Made by a program: the position numbers and the translations under genes. This document shows positions 38,300 to 46,377 of a stretch of 64,000 nt of DNA, piece by piece; position 1 is the first letter of the stretch; each line of letters opens with the position of its first letter. The notes below the pieces were generated by a model that was given only the letters and a program-made list of their open reading frames with translations, had not been told where the DNA came from and did no database searches. The stretch comes from Paracoccus thiocyanatus (GTDB taxonomy: Bacteria; Pseudomonadota; Alphaproteobacteria; Rhodobacterales; Rhodobacteraceae), in assembly GCF_900156255.1 (NCBI RefSeq), contig NZ_FTMK01000013.1, positions 39,666 to 103,665 of the forward strand, read 5' to 3'.

Positions 38300-39640
38300 T
38301 CAGCGTTTGAGGTTCGCCGTTTCCTGCAACATCTCATCGACGGTCTGGATCACCTTGGCGTTCGAGGTATAGGCGCGCTGGGTCTGGATCAGATCGGTCA
38401 ATTCGGCGGCCACGTCGGTGGTGGACGCTTCGCGCGCATAGCCTGCGATTGCGCCGGTGGGGCCGTCACCGGCGTCCCACAGATAGAAGCCGCCAGATTC
38501 GGGCGAGACCTTGTAGGTCTGATTATCCATGGCGATCAGGCCGTTGGGATTGGGAACGTCGACCAGCGGCACCTGATACAAGGGTCGGGTGAAGCCCGTG
38601 TCGTAGGTGGCCTGAAGATAGCCGTTCTCGTCGATTTCCAGCCCGGTGAGATTGCCGACGGGCGAGCCGTTCTTGGTGACGTTGGCGGGCGAGAAATTGG
38701 CGCTGAGCTGGGTGATTCCCTGGCTGTCGCCCTGACGGCCCAGGTTGATGGTCATTGGCCCGTTCGCGCCGGGAACCGTCAGAAAGCCGGTTGCCGGATC
38801 ATAGGCCGTGCCGGCGATGGGGGTGACGCCGGCAAGCGTTCCGCCGCCGGTCTGGCTGTCGTTGAATTCGAGCGTATAGGTGCCGATCAGCGATTCGTCG
38901 GCCGGGGTCCCCGGATCGTTGACGATGGCGGAATCGCGAATCTCCATCGTCCAGCTGTTTGTTCGCATCCCGGCCGGCCCGGCGACATCGGGCGTGAACG
39001 AGAAGGTCATCCTTTCGGAACTGCCGAGATTGCCGAAATATTCCACCTCCATTTCCCAGGGATCGCCGGTATTGCCGCCAGCCGCGTCATCGGCCGGAAG
39101 GTTCATGCGCAGGTTGATCTGCGTCGTCGGGTCGGCTGCGGTCTGGCTGGGATTGACCAAGATGGGCTGCAACCCGGTGGCCGAATCGCGCGGCTGGCTG
39201 GGAATGGTGCCGTCGCTGTTCGCTGGCCATCCCATCAGGATCAGCCCGGAACTGGTGCGCAGATAGCCTTGGTCGTCGGTGCGAAATGCGCCGGTGGTGG
39301 TCATGACCAGTTCCCGCGGGCTGCCGGGGGCGGCACCCATAGAGGCGGAATTGATCACCGGCAGCATCCCGCGCCCCGAAATCGCGATGTCGGTCGGATG
39401 ACCGGTGGGGACCAGGCTGCCATGCTGATCGACCACCCGGCTGGTCGTGGCCCGCACCCCGCCCGCGGTATAAAGCCCGCCGCCGCGGCCCTGGTTGATC
39501 ACCATGCTTTCGAAGCTGGTATCCACCCGCTTGTAGCCATAAGTACTGGAGTTCGCGATATTGTCCGAGATGTTGGCCAGGCGCGTCGAATTGGCGGCAA
39601 GACCGGACACCCCGGCGCTGAGGGCAGATGAGATCGACAT
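38300..39640 (-). CDS. flgE: Flagellar hook protein FlgE
   Basis: 446 residues. N-terminal rod/hook motif SGLAANSTRLANISDNIANS then TYGYKR, a FlgE core with VDQHGSLVPTGHPTDIAISG, and the C-terminal LIQTQRAYTSNAKVIQTVDE helix. It polymerises into the universal joint of the flagellum. A near-consensus CtrA box sits 53-68 bases upstream, after the motB stop, so flgE probably has its own promoter. Confidence 0.95.
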   Translation of the reverse strand: MSISSALSAGVSGLAANSTRLANISDNIANSSTYGYKRVDTSFESMVINQGRGGGLYTAGGVRATTSRVVDQHGSLVPTGHPTDIAISGRGMLPVINSASMGAAPGSPRELVMTTTGAFRTDDQGYLRTSSGLILMGWPANSDGTIPSQPRDSATGLQPILVNPSQTAADPTTQINLRMNLPADDAAGGNTGDPWEMEVEYFGNLGSSERMTFSFTPDVAGPAGMRTNSWTMEIRDSAIVNDPGTPADESLIGTYTLEFNDSQTGGGTLAGVTPIAGTAYDPATGFLTVPGANGPMTINLGRQGDSQGITQLSANFSPANVTKNGSPVGNLTGLEIDENGYLQATYDTGFTRPLYQVPLVDVPNPNGLIAMDNQTYKVSPESGGFYLWDAGDGPTGAIAGYAREASTTDVAAELTDLIQTQRAYTSNAKVIQTVDEMLQETANLKR

Positions 39641-39692
39641 TCCATTGTCATCCTGTGTGAGTCGTTCTTGCTGGAACTGTACCGCCAGCGGG

Positions 39693-39708
39693 TTAACATG
39701 CCGCTAAC
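39693..39708 (-). promoter_or_regulatory. CtrA-type box upstream of flgE
   Basis: The reverse strand reads TTAGCGGCATGTTAAC, which fits the CtrA consensus TTAA-N7-TTAAC with one mismatch in the first half. It lies 53 bases upstream of the flgE ATG in the 87-bp gap after motB. CtrA is known to control flagellar genes in Rhodobacterales, so the fit is sensible; a binding test is not available here. Confidence 0.6.
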
Positions 39709-39727
39709 AGCGGCGGGTGCGGGCGAT

Positions 39728-40522
39728 CTATCTTAGTAAAATAACTTCGATCCGGTTGTTGTTGGGGTCCATCGGGTTGACCGAACGGTTGCGCCGGTCG
39801 GCATAAGAGGTGACGCGCTGGACGCGCCTGGCGTCGAAACCGGCGCCTTCCAGCAGGTTGCGCAATGCGTGGGCGCGGGCGTCAGAAAGCGCCCAGACCG
39901 GCGATTGGATCAGCATTTCAGGATAGGCGCGGACATGGCCGGTCAGGGCGACCTGGTTCTTGACCCGCCCCAGCACGCCCGAAAGAATGCCTGCCAGTTC
40001 CTGCATCGCTGGCGTAGGCTGGGCGCTGTCCCCGACGAAAAGCGGTTCGTCCATCAGGTCGGTCAACTCGATGACCAGCCCTTCATCGGTCATGCGCGTG
40101 ACGACATGGCGCAGCAGATTGACCTTTTGCATGGACTCGGCGCCGCTGCCGGTCAGCTGGTCCTGGACGTGGCGGGCCATATCCTCGAAGCTGGCGGCCT
40201 GGGGCGACTGGGCGGCAAGCGTGTCGCGCGATGCGCCGGCGCCCTGGCCCGAATCGGTTTTGGCGTCCTGGACTTCGCCGCCGAAGGGGCCGTCGTGGCC
40301 GCTGCGCGTCGACTGGATCAGCGTCGGGTTGAAGTAATCCGCAAGCCCCTGGCGCTGCTTTTCCGTTGTGGCGTTGAGCAGCCACATCAGCAGGAAAAAG
40401 GCCATCATCGCGGTGACGAAATCGGCATAGGCGACCTTCCAGGCGCCGCCGTGATGGCCGCCCTCGCAGGAACCCTGCACCTTCTTGATGATGATCGGGG
40501 CACAGCCCCCGTTACCGGCCAT
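39728..40522 (-). CDS. motB: Flagellar motor protein MotB
   Basis: 264 residues. A single membrane helix (VAYADFVTAMMAFFLLMWLL) carries the proton-binding Asp34. After a plug-like, Gln/Ser-rich stretch, the C-terminal OmpA-like peptidoglycan-binding domain (VALTGHVRAYPEMLIQ, LSDARAHALRNLLEGAGF) anchors the stator to the wall. The N-terminus is Gly/Cys-rich (MAGNGGCAPIIIKK). motA is not adjacent: the upstream gene is the divergent pqiA1. Confidence 0.93.
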   Translation of the reverse strand: MAGNGGCAPIIIKKVQGSCEGGHHGGAWKVAYADFVTAMMAFFLLMWLLNATTEKQRQGLADYFNPTLIQSTRSGHDGPFGGEVQDAKTDSGQGAGASRDTLAAQSPQAASFEDMARHVQDQLTGSGAESMQKVNLLRHVVTRMTDEGLVIELTDLMDEPLFVGDSAQPTPAMQELAGILSGVLGRVKNQVALTGHVRAYPEMLIQSPVWALSDARAHALRNLLEGAGFDARRVQRVTSYADRRNRSVNPMDPNNNRIEVILLR

Positions 40523-40637
40523 GAGCCATTCCTTTCGCTGCCTGTCCGGAAGGTTCAGCTTTGCGGCGCAAAATACCAGTTAACGGCTCAAATGCCGCTT
40601 ATTTCGCCGGCAACGGGCCGGCCCGCGATGGAAACAA

Positions 40638-40664
40638 CCGGATAAATATCAGAATGTTATCTGG
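40638..40664. promoter_or_regulatory. Inverted repeat in the motB-pqiA1 divergent region
   Basis: CCGGATAA (40638-40645) and TTATCTGG (40657-40664) match with one mismatch across 11 bases. The surrounding 40561-40680 is unusually A/T-rich for this window. The 254-bp gap 40523-40776 must hold promoters for motB and the pqi operon. A lone GTTAAC (40579-40584) could be a CtrA half-site towards motB. All are candidates only. Confidence 0.35.
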
Positions 40665-40776
40665 TTTGTCCGCCACCGGGCCATCCCTGCACCGCTCCGG
40701 GGCGGGCGCGCTGCCCCGGCGAATCGGTGCTGTTGCGCCACCTTGCGCCCGCCATGCGCGCCTATATTCTGCACCG

Positions 40777-41457
40777 ATGCAAACCGAGGGCGCATATGAC
40801 CTGTCCACCGGCGCGGGGCTGATCGCCTGTCCGCGCTGCGACGCGCTGCATGTCGAGCGCGAGCTGGAGCCGGGCGAGACCGCGCGCTGCCTGCGCTGCA
40901 ACACGGTGCTGGCCAGTCCGCGCGCCGGCGCCTTTACCCGGATCATCGCGCTGTCCTTTGCCTCGCTGGTGCTGATGGTCGGGGCGGTGTTCTTTCCCTT
41001 CCTGGAAATCTCGCGCATGGGGTTCGGCAACCAGACCTCGCTGTTCGGGGTGGCGCTGGCCTTTTCGCATGGCGCGCTGATGCCGCTGACCGTGGCGGTG
41101 CTGGGCAGCATCGTCGGCCTGCCGGTGCTGCGGGCGCTGCTGCTGGTCTATACGCTGCTGCCCCTGTCGCGAAACCGGCCGCCCTTTGCCCATGCCGTCC
41201 CCGCCTTTCGCCTGTCCGAGACGCTGCGGCCGTGGTCCATGGCCGAGATCTTTGTCATCGGCACCGCCATCGCGCTGGTCAAGGTGGGCGGTCTGGCCAA
41301 TATCAGCTTCGGCCCGGCCTTCTGGGCCTTTTGCGGGCTGATCCTGGTCAATGCCGCCAGCAACGCCTTTACCAGTGCCGCGACGATCTGGGACGCCATC
41401 GAGGACGCCGGCGTGGCCACCGACGGGCGCGAGATCGCCCCCGAGCCGCGGGCATGA
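40777..41457 (+). CDS. PqiA family membrane protein, first half-protein
   Basis: 226 residues from the ATG at 40777. A zinc-ribbon-like start (CPRCDALH then ARCLRCN) is followed by four membrane segments, with the PqiA block FFPFLEISRMGFGNQTSLFG. E. coli PqiA joins two such units in one chain of about 417 residues; here they are separate genes. PqiA works with PqiB and PqiC in lipid movement between inner and outer membrane. The stop overlaps the next start by four bases (ATGA). Confidence 0.88.
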   Translation: MQTEGAYDLSTGAGLIACPRCDALHVERELEPGETARCLRCNTVLASPRAGAFTRIIALSFASLVLMVGAVFFPFLEISRMGFGNQTSLFGVALAFSHGALMPLTVAVLGSIVGLPVLRALLLVYTLLPLSRNRPPFAHAVPAFRLSETLRPWSMAEIFVIGTAIALVKVGGLANISFGPAFWAFCGLILVNAASNAFTSAATIWDAIEDAGVATDGREIAPEPRA

Positions 41458-42140
41458 GCGCGCCCGCCGATCCGCACCCCGCCGATGCGCCCATCCCCGA
41501 AGCTCCGGTGCTGACCGCGCATCGCGCCGGGCTGGTCGGCTGCCGCAGTTGCGGCCGGGCCTGGCCCGAGACCGAAACGACCTGCCGGCGCTGCGGCGGC
41601 GCGCTGGTGCCGCCCGACCGACGCTGCCTGAACGCGGTCTGGGCCTGGCTGCTGGCCGGGCTTATCTTCTATATCCCCGCGAACCTGTTTCCGATGCTCA
41701 AGACCTCGACCTTCGGCGGGCTGCGCGGCAACAGCGAATCCACCATCCTGGGCGGCGTGGTCGAGCTGATGCATTACGGCAACCATGGCATTGCCGCGAT
41801 CATCTTCATCGCCTCTGTCATGGTGCCGGTCGGCAAGTTCATCGCCGTCGCCTGGCTGGCGGTGGTGGCGGGGCGGCCGGCGACGGTCGGGGCCGCCCAC
41901 AAGCGGCTGGCGCTTTACGAGGTGGTCGAGTTCATCGGCCGCTGGTCGATGATCGACGTCTTCGTGGTGGCGATCCTGTCGGCGCTGGTGCAGCTTGGCT
42001 TCGTCGCCTCGATCCATCCCGGCCCTGCGGCGGTGTCCTTTGCGCTGTCGGTTGCCTTCACCATGCTTTCCGCGCAAAGCTTCGACCCAAGATTGATCTG
42101 GCGCGGCCTTCCGCTGCGCAGCCGCAAGGACCAGGAATGA
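41454..42140 (+). CDS. PqiA family membrane protein, second half-protein
   Basis: 228 residues. It repeats the first half-protein's plan: a zinc ribbon (CRSCGRAWPETETTCRRCGG) then four membrane segments, with IPANLFPMLKTSTFGG and ALYEVVEFIGRWSMIDVFVV, the best-conserved PqiA segment. The N-terminal 25 residues are Pro/Ala-rich. ATGA overlaps at both ends tie it to pqiA1 and pqiB, so the two halves are made together and probably assemble as a pair. Confidence 0.9.
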   Translation: MSAPADPHPADAPIPEAPVLTAHRAGLVGCRSCGRAWPETETTCRRCGGALVPPDRRCLNAVWAWLLAGLIFYIPANLFPMLKTSTFGGLRGNSESTILGGVVELMHYGNHGIAAIIFIASVMVPVGKFIAVAWLAVVAGRPATVGAAHKRLALYEVVEFIGRWSMIDVFVVAILSALVQLGFVASIHPGPAAVSFALSVAFTMLSAQSFDPRLIWRGLPLRSRKDQE

Positions 42141-44203
42141 CCGACAGGCCCTCGCCCCCGCGCAGCGAAGCACCCCTGAAACCCGCCGAATCCGCCCGCA
42201 AGCCCGCGAACCGCGCCGTGCGGGCCGGGCTGCCGCTGATCTGGCTGGTGCCCATAGCGGCGCTGATCGTGACCCTGGGGGTCGGCTGGAACATGATCGC
42301 CGGGCGCGGCACGCTGGTTTCGGTCGCCTTCAAGGACGCAACCGGCATCACGCCGGGCGAAACGGCGCTGAAATTCCGCGAGATCACCGTCGGCAAGGTC
42401 GAATCGGTGCGCTTTACCGAGGATCTGCAACAGGTGCTGGTCAACATGCGCGTGGACAAGGACCTGGCCCCCTATATCGACAGCGAGGCGCAGTTCTGGA
42501 TCGTGCGGCCGCAGGTCTCGGCCCAGGGCATCTCGCGGCTGGACACGGTGCTGACCGGCGCCTTCGTCGAGGGATTCTGGGACGACAAGCCGGATCAGCC
42601 GCAGATGCGCTTTCAGGGGCTGGACCGGCCGCCGCTGACCAGTTTCGGCCAACAGGGCACCTGGATCGTTCTGTCCACCGAACGCTCGCGCGGTATGACC
42701 GAGGGCGCACCGGTGATGTTCCGCGGGCTGCCGGTCGGGCAGATGCAGAACCTGCGCCTGGCCGAGGATGACGAAAGCGTGCTGGCCGATGTCTTCATCG
42801 CCGCGCCGCATGACCAGCGGCTGACCACCAGCACCGTTTTCTGGGACACGTCGGGATTTTCTGTCTCGCTGGGCGCGCGGGGGCTGTCGCTCAATGTGAA
42901 CTCGCTGGCCTCGGTGCTGCAAGGCGGCGCGGAATTTGCCACGCTTGCCTCGGGCGGCGCCCCGGTCGAGGACGGCCATGTCTTCGCCCTGCAACCCGAC
43001 GAGACCACGGCCCGCAGCAACCTGTTCCTGGACGACTCGCAGATGCTGCGGCTGACCATGCGCATCGCGGAATCGGTCAAGGGGCTGGAGACGGGGGCCA
43101 ATGTCCAGTTCATGGGCCTGACCGTGGGGCGCGTGACCGATCTTGCCGCCAGGGTCGTCCCGGATGCCGAGGGGCGCGACCATGTCGAGCAAGAGGTGAC
43201 GCTGGCCGTCACCCCGGCGCGCCTTGGCCTGCCCGGTGACACTACGCCCGAACAGGCGCTGGATTTCCTGGCCCGACAGGTCGATGGCGGCCTGCGCGCG
43301 CGCGTCGCCAGCGCCGGCTTTTTCGGAACCTCGCTGCAAGTCGAACTGGTCGAACTGCCCCAGGCCATGCCGGCGGCGCTGGACCGGGCGGCCCAGCCCC
43401 ATCCGGTGATACCCTCGGTTCCCGGCGACGTTTCGGACTTCAGCGAAACCGCCCAGGGCTTCCTGGCCCGCATCGGCGACCTGCCCATGGAAGAGGCGCT
43501 GAAATCCATCACCGACATGATGAACAGCATCACCGCCATCGCCAGCAGCGAAGACACCCGCGCCATCCCCGGCGCCCTGCGCGGCACGCTAGAGGATGCG
43601 CAGGCCGCTGCCGGCGAGATCCGCCAGGTCACCACCGAATTGCGCGAATCCGGCGCGGTGGGCCAGGTGCGGCATATGGTGGACGAGGCTGCGGCCGCGG
43701 CCGAGGCGGTCAAGCTGGCGGCCGCCGACGTGCCGGCGATGGTCGACCAGATTGACGCCGCCGCCGTCAAGATCGAGGCGGTGGACTATGCCGCCATCGG
43801 CACCGAGGCCGAGGGCATCCTCAGGGATGTCCGGGCGCTTCTGGGCACCGAGGACGCCGAGCAATTGCCCAGGGACCTGTCGCAGACGCTGAAAGCCGCA
43901 TCGGGCCTGCTCAACGACCTGCGCGACGGCAATGCGGCGGGCAGCCTGAACGCGGCGCTCGCCTCGGCCAGCACGGCGGCGCAGGACGTCTCGGCCGCGG
44001 CCCGCCGCCTGCCGCAGCTTTCCGCGCGGCTGGAAGCCCTGGCGGCGCGCGCCGATGCGGTGATCGCCGCCTATGGCGACCGCTCCAGCTTCAACACCGA
44101 AACCATCAACCTGATGCGCGAGATGCGCCGCGCCGCCAATGCCTTCGGGTCGCTGGCCCGCACCATCGAACGCAATCCGCAAGCCTTCATCCTGGGACGA
44201 TAA
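42137..44203 (+). CDS. pqiB: PqiB, MCE-domain intermembrane transport protein
   Basis: 688 residues. A cytoplasmic tail of ~30 residues and one membrane helix (LPLIWLVPIAALIVTLGVGW) lead into three MCE domains starting near residues 57 (VSVAFKDATGITPGETALKF), 173 (STERSRGMTEGAPVMFRG) and 302 (MRIAESVKGLETGANVQFMG). The last ~200 residues are long helices (LEDAQAAAGEIRQVTTELRE) that would form the needle-like channel of PqiB. E. coli PqiB hexamers bridge the periplasm for lipids. Overlaps pqiA2 (ATGA); pqiC starts one base later. Confidence 0.93.
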   Translation: MTDRPSPPRSEAPLKPAESARKPANRAVRAGLPLIWLVPIAALIVTLGVGWNMIAGRGTLVSVAFKDATGITPGETALKFREITVGKVESVRFTEDLQQVLVNMRVDKDLAPYIDSEAQFWIVRPQVSAQGISRLDTVLTGAFVEGFWDDKPDQPQMRFQGLDRPPLTSFGQQGTWIVLSTERSRGMTEGAPVMFRGLPVGQMQNLRLAEDDESVLADVFIAAPHDQRLTTSTVFWDTSGFSVSLGARGLSLNVNSLASVLQGGAEFATLASGGAPVEDGHVFALQPDETTARSNLFLDDSQMLRLTMRIAESVKGLETGANVQFMGLTVGRVTDLAARVVPDAEGRDHVEQEVTLAVTPARLGLPGDTTPEQALDFLARQVDGGLRARVASAGFFGTSLQVELVELPQAMPAALDRAAQPHPVIPSVPGDVSDFSETAQGFLARIGDLPMEEALKSITDMMNSITAIASSEDTRAIPGALRGTLEDAQAAAGEIRQVTTELRESGAVGQVRHMVDEAAAAAEAVKLAAADVPAMVDQIDAAAVKIEAVDYAAIGTEAEGILRDVRALLGTEDAEQLPRDLSQTLKAASGLLNDLRDGNAAGSLNAALASASTAAQDVSAAARRLPQLSARLEALAARADAVIAAYGDRSSFNTETINLMREMRRAANAFGSLARTIERNPQAFILGR

Positions 44204-44204
44204 G

Positions 44205-44855
44205 ATGCGCCTGATCCTTGCCTCTGCCGCCTGTCTTGCCCTGCTTGGCGCCTGCTCGAACGGCGAAAAGACCGCGCGCTACCTGATCGACCCGCCCCTG
44301 GCGGGCGCGCGGGTGGCCGACCGGCTGGGCACGGTGGAACTCAAGGACGTGTCCTTGCCCGACTATGCCTCGGGCGACGAGGTCAGCTGGCAGACCGGCG
44401 ACGGCGCCGTGCGCTCGAACACGAAACAGCTTTGGGCGGACAACCCGCAGCGGGCCTTCACCCTGGCGCTGGCGCGCAGCATCTCGGACCTTTCGGGCGC
44501 CACGGTCATCGCCGAGCCCTGGCCGCTGGCCGAACCGCCCCAGCGCCGGCTGGAGGTGCGGGTCGAAAAGGCGCTGGCGCAGGCCGACGGCAGCTATCGG
44601 CTGACCGGGCGCTATTTCGTCGCGGACGAGGGCGCGGGCGGCGCGAACCAGGCGCGCGGCTTCGACATTTCCGTGCCCTTGGCCGACCAAAGCCCCGCCG
44701 CCATCGCCCGCGCGCAATCCCAGGCCATCGCCCGGCTTGCCCGCCAGATCGCCACGCTTTCGGGACCCGGCCGGTCGATCCGCACCAGCACCGCGCCGCT
44801 GCCCGGCATGGACGACATCTTCTCGCAGCCCCTGCCGCCGCTGGAGGGCAGCTAA
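44205..44855 (+). CDS. pqiC: PqiC, outer-membrane lipoprotein of the Pqi system
   Basis: 216 residues. The signal LILASAACLALLGAC ends at a lipobox Cys near residue 17. The ABC-type auxiliary (DUF330) domain shows RYLIDPPLAGARVADRLGTV, LPDYASGDEV and FTLALARSISDLSGATVIAE. In E. coli PqiC is an outer-membrane-anchored ring that docks PqiB. Only one base lies between its ATG and the pqiB stop. Its stop is followed at once by the composite repeat region. Confidence 0.88.
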   Translation: MRLILASAACLALLGACSNGEKTARYLIDPPLAGARVADRLGTVELKDVSLPDYASGDEVSWQTGDGAVRSNTKQLWADNPQRAFTLALARSISDLSGATVIAEPWPLAEPPQRRLEVRVEKALAQADGSYRLTGRYFVADEGAGGANQARGFDISVPLADQSPAAIARAQSQAIARLARQIATLSGPGRSIRTSTAPLPGMDDIFSQPLPPLEGS

Positions 44856-44858
44856 GCC

Positions 44859-44943
44859 CGGCTTTCACCGTTTTCCAAATACTCCGGGGGAACGCCTTGC
44901 GCGCCCCGTCAAGGGGCGGGCAGGGCGTGGGGGCAGAGCCCCC
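44859..44943 (-). repeat. Composite intergenic element: two hairpins plus dispersed motif, copy D
   Basis: Reverse-strand order: hairpin GGGGGC-TCT-GCCCCC (44929-44943), second hairpin GCCCC/GGGGC (44903-44917), then CCGGAGTATTTGGAAAACGG and TGAAAGCCGG (44859-44889). The first hairpin begins 3 bases past the flavin reductase stop, and the other end meets the pqiC stop. It fills the convergent gap and probably ends both transcripts. It is the fullest of the four copies. Confidence 0.7.
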
Positions 44944-44945
44944 TG

Positions 44946-45506
<561 letters not shown>

Positions 45507-45519
45507 TCATCTGCGGGAC

Positions 45520-45542
45520 AAGGCCAGCGGGTCCGGCCTTTT
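45520..45542. terminator. Hairpin between flavin reductase and CysQ-like genes
   Basis: AAGGCC (45520-45525) pairs with GGCCTT (45535-45540) and four Ts run from 45539 on the forward strand. Both flanking genes are on the reverse strand, where no T-run follows, so its role as a terminator for the CysQ-like gene is doubtful. Confidence 0.25.
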
Positions 45543-45552
45543 CCCCTTCTTC

Positions 45553-46377
45553 TTAGTCGGCGGGGGGCGGCGCATCAACCCGACCGCCGGGCATCATCAT
45601 GCGCGGGGTCATGGCCGCCAGCATCTGCGCGTGCAGCGCCGGGGCCGCCACCATCAGCCCGTCGGTCAGCGGCTTGGGCGCATTGAACCGCATCGCCTCG
45701 CCGGACAGATCGCTGGCCAGGCAGCCGGCTCGGGCGGCGATCAGGCTGCCGGCCGCCACGTCCCATTCCCATGCGGGCCGTGTCGAAAGCGTGGCGTCGA
45801 ACTGCCCCTCGGCGACCAGGCACAGCCGCCATGCCAGGGATGGTCGGAAGCTGTGCTTGAAAGGCGCCGCCTTGCCGCGCCAATATGCCGGGGCCAGCGA
45901 CGCCTTGCTGGTCAGGACCCGCGCATCGCCAAGCCCCAAGCCCGAGGGCGCGATGGGCTTGCCGTCGCGCAATGCCGGCCCGTCGGCCATCGCCGCATAG
46001 GTCGTGCGCTGCGCCGGCAGATGCACCACCCCCGCCACCACCTGATGCCCGCTTGCGATGGCCAGCGAATGGGAAAATCCCACCTGCCCGTCGATAAAGG
46101 CACGGGTGCCGTCGATGGGGTCGATGATGAAGCAATGCCGGGCCTGAAGCCGGGCCGGATCGTCCGGGCTTTCCTCGCTCAGCCAGCCGTAATCGGGACG
46201 CGCGCCGCGCAGCAGGCGTTCCAGATGCGCGTTGACGGCCAGGTCGGCCTCGGTCACCGGGCCCGCGCCGCCGCCCTTGTCCCAGGCTTGCGGCGATTTC
46301 CGCCAGAAACGCAGCGCGATTTCGCCGGCTTCCTGCGCGGCCTGCTCCAGCAGGGCAAGGTCGTCACGCACCGGCAA
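45553..46377 (-). CDS. Inositol monophosphatase family protein, CysQ-like
   Basis: 274 residues. Metal-site motifs are GWLSEESPDD, the signature IDPIDGTRAFIDG and AWEWDVAAGSLI. This set fits 3'(2'),5'-bisphosphate nucleotidase CysQ as well as other IMPase members; ITEADLAVN-like VTEADLAVN supports the family. The start is TTG at 46377, with AAGGA 7 bases upstream; a GTG at 46371 is the alternative. It overlaps the pmbA end by 14 bases, so the two are coupled. Confidence 0.88.
   Translation of the reverse strand: MPVRDDLALLEQAAQEAGEIALRFWRKSPQAWDKGGGAGPVTEADLAVNAHLERLLRGARPDYGWLSEESPDDPARLQARHCFIIDPIDGTRAFIDGQVGFSHSLAIASGHQVVAGVVHLPAQRTTYAAMADGPALRDGKPIAPSGLGLGDARVLTSKASLAPAYWRGKAAPFKHSFRPSLAWRLCLVAEGQFDATLSTRPAWEWDVAAGSLIAARAGCLASDLSGEAMRFNAPKPLTDGLMVAAPALHAQMLAAMTPRMMMPGGRVDAPPPAD

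Noticed and set aside
40579..40584. GTTAAC as a full CtrA site for motB
   Set aside because: Only one half-site is present; the first half at the correct spacing does not match.
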